25,834 nucleotides of DNA from Neolecta irregularis DAH-3. Lineage: Eukaryota; Ascomycota; Neolectomycetes; Neolectales; Neolectaceae. The stretch's first letter is position 1. Every line of letters begins with the position of its first letter. Of this stretch, positions 1 to 6,842 are shown in pieces. The position numbers were made by a program, and so were the translations under genes. Where the stretch lies: positions 1 to 25,834 of the forward strand of contig LXFE01000468.1 in NCBI GenBank assembly GCA_001929475.1, read 5' to 3'. Below the pieces are notes generated by a model that ran no database searches, had not been told where the DNA came from, and saw only the letters and a program-made list of their open reading frames with translations.

Positions 1-640
1 TGAAAATGCAATTTGAGGCTTCTTGAGACATCCAGAGGCGCTTGGCGTTCCGGTCTCGGTGAAATGCGTATGAAAAGACCAAAGGCTGACTCTGTCAACA
101 CGAATGCTTCAGAATGCGGACATTGTCGTTAGAAAATTCAATTTGAGGCTGTCGTAGAAACTTCCTGATCCGGAGAGTTGTCTGGATTGTTTCAACAGCC
201 TGTCTTGAGGATGGTCAAGTTTTTACTTCGTTACTTTTCCCAACTCACTTCCGCTAAAGATTTCAACCTTTGAGACAGCCCCAGAATACCCTAATGCCAC
301 TGAGCCGATCCGTTCACCTGCTCTGCCCAGACTCAGTGCTCCCTCGATTGATATTTTTTGGAGACATGGTTCAGATAACTTGGACTGAGAAGTAGTAGAG
401 AGTATAGAGATACTATTTTGAATTCCTCCACAGTTTGGAATGTATATCTTATACCGCGGTTGCGGATATAGCAGTCACCCAGATATTTCTTAGCGATCTT
501 ATGGGCAATGTGAAGCTGCCAAAAAGATGAAAAGATAGCATTTCCACAGCTATTCCATCTACTCGGCATGTTTCTGAAAGGGGAGGTCCGTTTTTTCTAT
601 ACCAGGGTTAAAGCGCTGCACTACCCATATCAAATTTGCT
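1..640. other. Sparse region with one imperfect direct repeat, no supported gene
   Basis: I see no recognisable gene here. A 19-bp element recurs at 2-20 and 132-150 with a single mismatch (core CAATTTGAGGCT at 9-20 and 139-150), exactly 130 bp apart. It may be the remnant of a duplication or of a dispersed repeat. A 78-codon open frame starts with ATG on the minus strand at 569 and ends at 333. Its translation matches no family I know and has no clear domain, so I do not call it a gene. The last part of the region probably contains the missing 5' end of the KRE9-like frame that follows. Confidence 0.5.
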
Positions 641-652
641 AGCGGGAGGAGG

Positions 653-1075
653 TTGTACACTATCACCTGGCAAACAGACCCTGGCACAAATTACTCAAGA
701 GTCTCGATTATCTTGAAGAAAGACGATGATACTGTCCTCACCATCGCGGAATCAGTCGAGAACACTGGCTCGTATCTATGGAATCCAGATACCAACCTGC
801 CAGCCAGCGAGTATTATGAAGATCAAAAGTACGTTTTGGGTGCCATCACAACAGCCCTCACAAAAATTACGGGACATGCTCCATCTGTGCAGTGTCGAGG
901 TGGGTTAGAGCAAGTCTGGTATTATTTTCATAGTATGTCTAACGATAGCAACTTCACTTACATTGAAGCTATGGGAAGTATCACAAGTGGCAACTTTATT
1001 CCTATTGACCGGTTGGATAAGGCAACTGCCCGGGACTGTAGGATATCCTCCATAAGATATGGGAATTCAGGATGA
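653..1075 (+). CDS. KRE9/KNH-like cell-wall protein fragment, 5' end unresolved
   Basis: The frame opens with a domain of the KRE9/KNH type, the N-terminal domain of Ser/Thr-rich GPI-anchored fungal wall proteins (beta-1,6-glucan-related). The signature YTITW at the start is followed about 35 residues later by NTGSYLWNPDTNLP and then a tyrosine-rich stretch. This is the usual 'ITW ... N-G-x-Y-x-W-x-P ... LP' layout. There is no ATG at the domain start. The frame stays open upstream to about position 600, so a first exon with the signal peptide is probably missing from my model, or the copy is truncated. After about residue 75 the sequence is not recognisable, and there is no Ser/Thr-rich tail or GPI signal before the TGA. 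It is either a short, spliced secreted protein or a degenerate copy. The family call rests on pattern only. Confidence 0.45.
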   Translation: MYTITWQTDPGTNYSRVSIILKKDDDTVLTIAESVENTGSYLWNPDTNLPASEYYEDQKYVLGAITTALTKITGHAPSVQCRGGLEQVWYYFHSMSNDSNFTYIEAMGSITSGNFIPIDRLDKATARDCRISSIRYGNSG

Positions 1076-1198
1076 GATTGTCTTATAAACAAGCTTTTCA
1101 TTTGTCTCCAAGAATGTGCTTTTTTGAAAAATTCTTAATTAATAACAGGCTTCATGTAGATATATTGAATAAATCCTAGCGAGTGGTAATTGGTCAAA

Positions 1199-2030
1199 TC
1201 AGTTGGCGGTCGGACTGGATCTCCACGCCCTTCCATTAGTACTTCCAGATGGAATCTTCTTATCCACCTCGATCAGATTCCCTTGTTCTTCGTATTGGTG
1301 ACGTATTTGATCGACCATATTCTTGATAAATCTTTGGCTCTTGCCCGAGCTATCGTTGATCCTGAGCATCAGGCATTCCCAAAACTCTGAAAGTCCGTCT
1401 TCCTCAGATAACTCGTCTGATTCACTCCAACTCGGGCTGACTGTATCGAAAATTTCCTTGAGGTGGCATTGATGCTCTGGAACTCCTCGATTAAGCAGGG
1501 ATCCAATAATTTCCATCTTGTCGAGATTTCCCCATACGTTTCCTCTTGCGCAGGAAACAAGATTCGAGATGATCGTCAATACGTTCTCTGATGGAATTCC
1601 CTGGATCAGGGTTATATGGCTTTGCACATGCGATAAAAGACGAGTTTGGATATATTCAGCTTGTTTTGCACGGCCGACACGTTTCAGGGAACGATATAGT
1701 TTTGCAATCGTTATTCCCAGACCTGGGTGTTCCCTCATGTGTTGCCACAGATCCGACGCGATTTCATCGTTTGATCTGCCCCCGAATGAATCCGTTAGTT
1801 CGGCATCGAGACGTTTTAGGTAGGAGAGGCAGTCGAGACGGTACCGTTTGCAACAGAGTTGAAGATACCTCAGGTCTCTGTTGCTCAAGTCATCCAAGAT
1901 AGGATCTTTCAGGTTGTTGGGAAGGGATGTCCAGTCGAGTTTTAGAACCTCAAAGGGTGGTTTCTCATCGGGGAGATTCTCTGCACTGAGCAAGTCTCAA
2001 GAAATCAATCGTACCATCTTCTTTGACCAT
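1199..2030 (-). CDS. F-box-like protein, 265 aa, tiny first exon
   Basis: Two exons: 2015-2030 (coding MVKED plus one base) and 1199-1980, joined across a 34-nt intron (GTACG...GCAG). The main frame alone has no usable ATG and meets a TGA just upstream. Splicing restores a clean start at ATG 2030, about 60 bp below a TATA-like box. Residues about 18-60 look like an F-box: an aromatic/Leu-Pro start (DWTSLPNNL), then ILDDLSNRDLRYLQLCCKRY. F-box proteins usually bind Skp1 in SCF ubiquitin ligases. The remaining 200 residues are mixed alpha-helical and acidic near the C-terminus, and contain no leucine-rich or WD repeats that I can recognise, so the substrate is unknown. The gene is divergent from the first gag-like gene. 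I am fairly sure it is a gene, less sure of the F-box name. Confidence 0.6.
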
Positions 2031-2364
2031 GATGGAACGCCTAAGATATAAAGAGAAATAGGAACTTTTCTGCTCCAATTGAATCTATAGCTATTTATAA
2101 TGGGTTGTGGAAAGTCCAAAGAAGTCAATTACTCAAGTGTGCTGTTAGCCTCTGCCGATCACTGAAATGGCCAGGTAGGCTTATATAGTTGTCATAATCC
2201 ACCTACTTGAGGCGAAGAGTCCAAGTCCGCAACTATCCACTATTACAATCTTTTGACAAAGTAGCGGGAGGGAATTGAGAGCTCATACAGACAAGTGACA
2301 CGTAATCAATTGCATCAGACGTCGGTAGTGGATCGCTCCTCTACACCTACTCCCACCTTTTGGA
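2031..2364. promoter_or_regulatory. Divergent intergenic region with TATA-like box at 2092-2099
   Basis: This spacer separates the F-box-like gene (-) from the first gag-like gene (+). On the minus strand TATAAATA (2099-2092) lies about 62 bp above the ATG at 2030, a plausible core promoter. On the plus side I see no clear TATA box close to 2365. No ORF or RNA gene is recognisable. Confidence 0.4.
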
Positions 2365-3582
2365 ATGGTCGAATTTGTTGTATTCACGGGCTGTCCCAAA
2401 ATCGACAAGTTTACGGCGGACAGATGGATTTTGAAACTCGAGTTGCATTGGGAATTTCTACAACGGCCTCCGGGGTGCTCTTTTGCACGAGTGGCATTGT
2501 TTTTCCGCCTGCTCAACACACATCTTCAAGGAATTGCAGCAGAATGGGCGGATACAAATCCGACATTTAAAGATTTGTTGCAATTGAGTGCTCCCAGCGA
2601 GAAGGATCGCCAGCGGCTGGTGCATGCATTTATCGAGCGATTCACGACTCCGAAGAAATACATCGACGCTGAGATTTCGGAGCTTGGACAAGGGCAGGAT
2701 GAGAGTTTGTACGAGTATTACCGAAGAGCAGAGGTTATTCTGTATCGAGCGGGCGTCGGCAATGTGTGTTTAACATACAACACGGCTACGGCCGCCGAGG
2801 CTATGGCTAGTCGGCAGGTGGCCACGGCCTTTCTCAAAGGCTTATCCAATGAAGAACTGCGCTATTCTGTGGGCCGGGAGTCGTTGGACAAACCGCTGTT
2901 TGAGATCTACGAGTCGTGCGAGCGGTTGTCGCATCTGCAGCAGGGCGCCAGTCGCCGAGAAGTCAAAACGCCGGGCAGCACTCCTGTCAAAAATAAAACA
3001 GAAATAGTGGACGAAGAAGATCGCGGGTGTGCTTCGGTCGACGGTGTCTCTGACAAGGAAACGACGGTTCACAAAACAGAATCCCGCATAGGCGAAACCC
3101 AGAATTTCTCGAATAGCCAAGAACATCAGCAGCCGTTCAATTTTTCGTTTCCCGCACCAGATCCTGCTCGGTCAGACGCAAACAGTTTTCGGCAGGGATC
3201 GCTTCACGCACGTCATAGCTTTGCTTCGCCTAGCCCGCCGAATGAATCGATTGTTCCTGTAACTGCCGAACAACCGGCAGTGGTGAAGACTTTATCGCGT
3301 GCAACTTCGCTTCACCGCCGCTCGGCCAGTCACTTGGAGGAACGACTGGATACGCCGTCTGGCCGATTGCCGCCAGCCGAAGACCTTTTCGACAAGCTGC
3401 CGACCCCGTTGATCGCAGCGGCGGGGGACCTGCCGGGGACCTTGATGGAGTTTGCCCCGGATACGATTGCAACCGGCAGGGAAAGTCCCAAGAAAAAGAG
3501 AAAGGCTAAAAAAAGCAAGAATGCCCTGGTGGGTCTGTTTAATCGCACAAGCACAGTTGTAGACCGGTCAGTTGCTGCTTGA
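2365..3582 (+). CDS. Gag-derived protein 1 (retrotransposon gag domain, no zinc knuckle), 405 aa
   Basis: Single uninterrupted frame from ATG 2365. Residues about 18-190 show a retrotransposon-gag pattern: a Trp near the start (ADRWILKLE), IAAEWADTNP, then a Phe-rich helix (AFIERFT) and the conserved ESLYEYYRRAEVILYRAG. The later half (about 200-405) is disordered, Ser/Pro-rich, and ends in a basic patch (SPKKKRKAKKSKN) that resembles a nuclear-localisation or nucleic-acid-binding tail. There is no CCHC zinc knuckle, protease, reverse transcriptase or integrase frame next to it, and I see no LTRs. A paralogue follows 432 bp downstream in the same orientation. Both being long, intact and pol-less suggests a domesticated gag or a relic pair rather than an active element. 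The intronless structure, unlike the split neighbours, fits a retroelement origin. The function is unknown. Confidence 0.7.
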   Translation: MVEFVVFTGCPKIDKFTADRWILKLELHWEFLQRPPGCSFARVALFFRLLNTHLQGIAAEWADTNPTFKDLLQLSAPSEKDRQRLVHAFIERFTTPKKYIDAEISELGQGQDESLYEYYRRAEVILYRAGVGNVCLTYNTATAAEAMASRQVATAFLKGLSNEELRYSVGRESLDKPLFEIYESCERLSHLQQGASRREVKTPGSTPVKNKTEIVDEEDRGCASVDGVSDKETTVHKTESRIGETQNFSNSQEHQQPFNFSFPAPDPARSDANSFRQGSLHARHSFASPSPPNESIVPVTAEQPAVVKTLSRATSLHRRSASHLEERLDTPSGRLPPAEDLFDKLPTPLIAAAGDLPGTLMEFAPDTIATGRESPKKKRKAKKSKNALVGLFNRTSTVVDRSVAA

Positions 3583-3625
3583 TTGTGGGAGAGGTTGTAC
3601 TTGGAACTAGTCTGTATTCCTCAAA

Positions 3626-3920
3626 CTGCTTTGAGAGGTAAAGTGAATCACGTTGTTAAACGCTTTGAGAGGTAAAGTGAATCACGATTTGTTAAACGCT
3701 TTGAGACGTAAAGTGAATCACGATTTGTTAAACGCTTTGAGACGTAAAGTGAATCACGATTTTCTACTTTGTAAGTGAATCAACGATTTCTGCTTTGTAA
3801 GTGAATCAACGATTTCTACTTTGTAAGTGAATCACGATTTTCTACTTTGTAAGTGAATCAACGATTTTCTGCTTTGTAAATCACGATTTAACGCTTTGAG
3901 ACGTAAAGCAACTTTTGTTA
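3626..3920. repeat. Compound minisatellite, 36-bp then 26-bp units
   Basis: Ten units run head to tail. The first four are 34-36 bp (3626-3660, 3661-3696, 3697-3732, 3733-3766), beginning CGCTTTGAGASGTAAAGTGA and ending ATTTGTTAAA. The next four are 26-27 bp (3767-3792, 3793-3818, 3819-3844, 3845-3871), built on CTTTGTAAGTGAATCAACGA. A shortened unit (3872-3891) and a final partial 36-bp-type unit (3892-3920) close the array. The short unit looks like an internal deletion of the long one. The decamer AAGTGAATCA occurs eight times without change. Units 2 and 3 differ at one base, so expansion is recent or homogenised. The array ends 94 bp before the ATG of the second gag-like gene, so it could act as a promoter element or be a by-product of local recombination. 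Confidence 0.93.
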
Positions 3921-4014
3921 TAGTGGTCGACTGCGTACGCTAAATTTAACCTTTGACACTCTATGGAATCTACAAACACACGTTTCCCCTCCTATCTCCT
4001 CTCTCATTTTCGTC

Positions 4015-5085
4015 ATGTCAATAAGCGATATAGTGCCCTTTAACGGCATTGGCACGGATGAGAGCATTTCTGCCGGGCGTTGGATCACGCAGATTGAGAT
4101 AGTGTGCTCTTTGATAGAAGGAGTCAATCGAGAACCTTCAGTTCGATTCTTCCTGCACCTGTTGAATTCCAAGCTGATTAGAAATGCGGCTGAATGGGCG
4201 GACGAGAACCCGGCGATCCAGGATATTCTACGCAAAGTTGATCCTGGAACAGAGGATCGACAGCGGTTCTGCCAGATGTTTGTGGAGAGGTTTACACTTG
4301 AGAAAACGGACGTTGTTGAGGAACTCGACAGGCTACGACAGATTGAGGGGGAGAGGCTTTATGATTATTATCGCCGGGTGGAGATTCTTGCGTTTAGGGC
4401 TGGGGCCATGGACGAGCGACCACATTGGAAGGAGCATGGGGTGAGTCAGCGATTTGTTCGAAAGCAGATAATCTTTCGATTCATTATCGGCTTGCTGGAT
4501 GAGCAAGTGTCGAAGGAGCTGCTTCGGGCCAAAGTCAAGTCTTTGAGGAAGATATATGAACTAGCCAAAGATGTCCAAATGATGAATCGAATCATCGCCA
4601 AGAGATTTCCACCGCAGCCAAGAATAGAACCTAGACCGGAATCTCCGGATATATTGGTTCGAGAGGAACCAGAAAAGCAACCGTCCCCAATTTCCAGCTC
4701 TACAAAGAACGTGAACTTTCAATCTGCAGAGTCCAGCAAGTCATTGGAAGTATCAAAAGTTGAGATCTCTATTGAGCCTCATCCGGAACCGACCGCGGAA
4801 CCCAGCGAGTCTCCCGAATGGAAGATACCGTTTGCATCACATCTTCCCGTTCGTGCAGTGCCGAGCGTTCCAGATGATCCGTTCACGGCAAGCCCGGCAA
4901 AGCCCAATGTTTCTGTCTCTCCCAAAGGAATCAAGAAGACGCCTCACCGCCGAATAGATTTTGTAAAGGAGAAGAGTCTCAAGCTGAGGCCTGTTCGGCC
5001 TGGAAACCCGTCGCCTAGTCGGGCTTCGCGGTTTGCTATCAAGAAAAGCATAGATTCAAAGGATGGAAAAGCGGGGAGGACGTAG
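4015..5085 (+). CDS. Gag-derived protein 2 (paralogue of gag-derived protein 1), 356 aa
   Basis: Single frame from ATG 4015, preceded by a pyrimidine-rich leader (CCCCTCCTATCTCCTCTCTC, 3985-4004) typical of fungal 5' regions. It aligns along its first 190 residues with the upstream gene: GRWITQIE against DRWILKLE, NAAEWADENP against IAAEWADTNP, FVERFT against FIERFT, and ERLYDYYRRVEILAFRAG against ESLYEYYRRAEVILYRAG. The two have drifted far apart in the linker and tail, so the duplication is not recent, yet both frames are intact. The C-terminal 150 residues are Pro/Ser/Glu-rich and end basic. There is no zinc knuckle, no pol region and no intron. It lies convergent to the NDR kinase gene, with 104 bp between stop codons. 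A domesticated gag is my preferred reading, and a non-autonomous element is the alternative. Confidence 0.7.
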   Translation: MSISDIVPFNGIGTDESISAGRWITQIEIVCSLIEGVNREPSVRFFLHLLNSKLIRNAAEWADENPAIQDILRKVDPGTEDRQRFCQMFVERFTLEKTDVVEELDRLRQIEGERLYDYYRRVEILAFRAGAMDERPHWKEHGVSQRFVRKQIIFRFIIGLLDEQVSKELLRAKVKSLRKIYELAKDVQMMNRIIAKRFPPQPRIEPRPESPDILVREEPEKQPSPISSSTKNVNFQSAESSKSLEVSKVEISIEPHPEPTAEPSESPEWKIPFASHLPVRAVPSVPDDPFTASPAKPNVSVSPKGIKKTPHRRIDFVKEKSLKLRPVRPGNPSPSRASRFAIKKSIDSKDGKAGRT

Positions 5086-5189
5086 ACTGTAGGTAGTGAC
5101 GACGAAATAAAACATAAATGCATTCGATTATAGATCGCCTCGGCAAACTACGACTAACAACCAACTCCCGCCAGATGAAATGCAGAGGT

Positions 5190-6797
5190 CTACAAGGCGC
5201 CTTTGCGCGTGAGATAGTCGAAGCGTTCTGCGTCAGGTCAGTCAGACGGTGATGTACATACTAAAGGTGTAGCCGACAAAGGCGGCGCCGACGAAGGCGC
5301 TGTCGCGCCTGGCAGCCCCGTCGTCAGCGGGAGCGGCAGTGGGGACGTCTGGGACATGGCCGAGGTCGTCTGTGGGAAAGTAGCTGGTGTCGGTGATGCT
5401 CTTCAGGTCTGGGACGAAGGGCGCGCGGATGTCGCGGATGGCGTCCCAGTCGACGCCGCGGAAGAAGGGGTGGGCCTTGATCTCTGCGGCGCCGTTGCGG
5501 CCGAGGCGGGTGTCGGCGGCGGTCAGCAGGCTGCCGGTCAGGTAAACCAGGGCAAGGGCGGTACCGGGCGACGAGATCGCGGGCGTCGGCGGAGAGATGC
5601 ACCTCCTCGGGAAACCACAGGCTGTCCTGCCAGTGCACGATCTTGAGGTACGTGTCGTGCGGGTTCTCGGAGCAGAACGGCGGCCAGCCGACCAGGCACT
5701 CGAACATGATGGCGCCCAGGCTCCACCAGTCGCACTCGCGGCCGTAGCCGTGGCTGGCAAAGATCTCGGGCGCAATGTAGTCGGGCGTGCCGACCTGGCT
5801 GTACGCCATCACGCGGCGGTTCTTCTTCCAGGTCGCGAGCGTGTCCGGGTGCATTGTCAGGTGGATTGCGTCGACGGCGGTGCTGTTGCGGGCGGTGCTG
5901 CTGCCGGCGGTGCTGCTGCCGGCGGTGCTGCTGCCGGCGGGCGCAAGCAGGCGCTCAAAGTACGCCGAGTCGTAGACCCGGTGGAAGCCCGTCGACAGGC
6001 CAAAGTCGCTGAGCTTGACGTGGCCGTCGCGGTCGATCAGGATGTTGTCCGGCTTGATATCGCGGTGCACAAAGCCCAGCGCATGCACGGCCTCGATGGC
6101 CAGGATGCACTCGGCCATGTAGAAGCGGGTCACGTCCTCGCTGAAGGTGTCGTACTTGATCAGCATCGTCATCAGGTCGCCGCCCGGGAGAAACTCCATG
6201 ATCAGGTACAGGTACCGCGCGTCCTGGAACGAGTAGAACAGGCTGACCACCCACAGGCTGTCGATCTCCGCCAGCACGTCGCGCTCCGCCTTGACGTGCG
6301 CCAGCTGGTTCTTGCTGCACATCTCCGCCTTGATCAGCGTCTTCATCGCGTAGATCTTGCCCGAGTCCTTGTGCTGCACCAGCCGCACCTGCCCCGTCAG
6401 CCGCAGAATCCCCGCAAATTACCTCGCCGAACGCGCCCTTGCCAATCACCTTGAGCGTCTGGAAGTCGTCCAGCCCCAGCCGCGTGCGCCGCAGCCGCAG
6501 GAACTGGTTTTCCTTCTTGCCCAGCCCCGCGAGCTGCCGGTTGCGCTTCTCCTCCGACCCGCGCTCCTGCGCCAGCCGCTGCTCCAGCTCGACCCGGCTG
6601 CCCCGTCAGAAGAGTGCGCCCAGGGGGCCGTACCGCTGCTCCCGCGCGACCGCCTCGTCCACCGCGACCTTGTAGAAATGCTCCAGCTTCAGCTTGACCG
6701 TCGCCGCCCGGTCGACCGCGCGCGCCGGGATTTGCGCCGTGCTGCGGTCGAAATAGACATAGTCGGCGGCTTCGCGGGGCGGGGGGGGAGGGTTCAT
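5190..6797 (-). CDS. orb6: NDR/LATS-family AGC kinase (Orb6/Cbk1/COT-1 type), 489 aa
   Basis: Five exons (6634-6797, 6423-6597, 5565-6388, 5262-5530, 5190-5227) joined across introns of 36, 34, 34 and 34 nt, all in phase. Residues about 12-20 carry the fungal NDR motif DYVYFDRST, followed by the Mob-binding N-terminal helices. The kinase domain has the glycine loop IGKGAFGEV (106-114), Lys129, HRDIKPDN (Asp223), SDFG (Asp241) and the activation segment [14 protein letters not shown] (phospho-acceptor Ser310). The C-terminal hydrophobic motif FVGYTFKRF (Thr about 476) appears only if the last intron is spliced. Unspliced, the frame ends at TGA 5242 and loses KRF. NDR kinases bind Mob2 and control polarity, cell separation and wall integrity. 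A 15-bp repeat expands the auto-inhibitory segment. The gene is much more GC-rich than the rest of the window. Its start is 45 bp from that of TIM44. An upstream exon with a longer N-terminus cannot be excluded but has little room. Confidence 0.93.
5881..5940 (-). repeat. 15-bp tandem repeat, four units, inside the kinase coding sequence
   Basis: Four adjoining 15-bp units; three are identical (TGCTGCTGCCGGCGG on the plus strand) and the first differs at two positions. They encode AGSST-type pentads at residues about 264-283, between the DFG and APE motifs. That is the auto-inhibitory segment of NDR kinases, normally basic and variable in length. Length is a multiple of three, so copy-number changes keep the frame. 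Confidence 0.95.
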
Positions 6798-6842
6798 GGC
6801 GGTGCAGAACCTCTAGTTCTTTTTCGACCCTACGACACCCAG
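6776..6842. promoter_or_regulatory. 45-bp divergent promoter of NDR kinase and TIM44, with flanking G-run
   Basis: Only 6798-6842 lies between the two ATGs. It has no TATA box and includes a short T-run (TTCTTTTTCG). At 6776-6792, inside the first kinase codons, the plus strand reads G4-C-G8-A-G3, encoding the poly-Pro start of the kinase and able in principle to form a G-quadruplex. Transcripts of one or both genes must begin inside the other gene or have almost no 5' leader. Confidence 0.6.

Noticed and set aside
333-569. 78-codon minus-strand frame with an ATG start
   Set aside because: Short, no family likeness, no promoter or splice evidence. Kept only as a remark in the region entry.
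3626-3920. Regular repeats that could suggest a CRISPR array
   Set aside because: The units are head-to-tail with no unique spacers of constant size, unit length drifts from 36 to 26 bp, and the context is a eukaryotic nuclear genome.
2031-5189. LTRs or a full retrotransposon around the gag-like genes
   Set aside because: I found no long direct repeats flanking the pair, no primer-binding site or polypurine tract, and no pol-like frame in either strand.
5597-6454. 285-codon plus-strand frame antisense to the kinase
   Set aside because: It is composed of Val/Ala/Gln-rich sequence forced by the GC-rich codons of the kinase on the other strand. The kinase reading is unmistakable and this frame matches no family.
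6357-6842. Plus-strand frame running in phase into the TIM44 start
   Set aside because: The part before ATG 6843 is antisense to kinase exons 1-2. TIM44 begins with its mitochondrial presequence at 6843.
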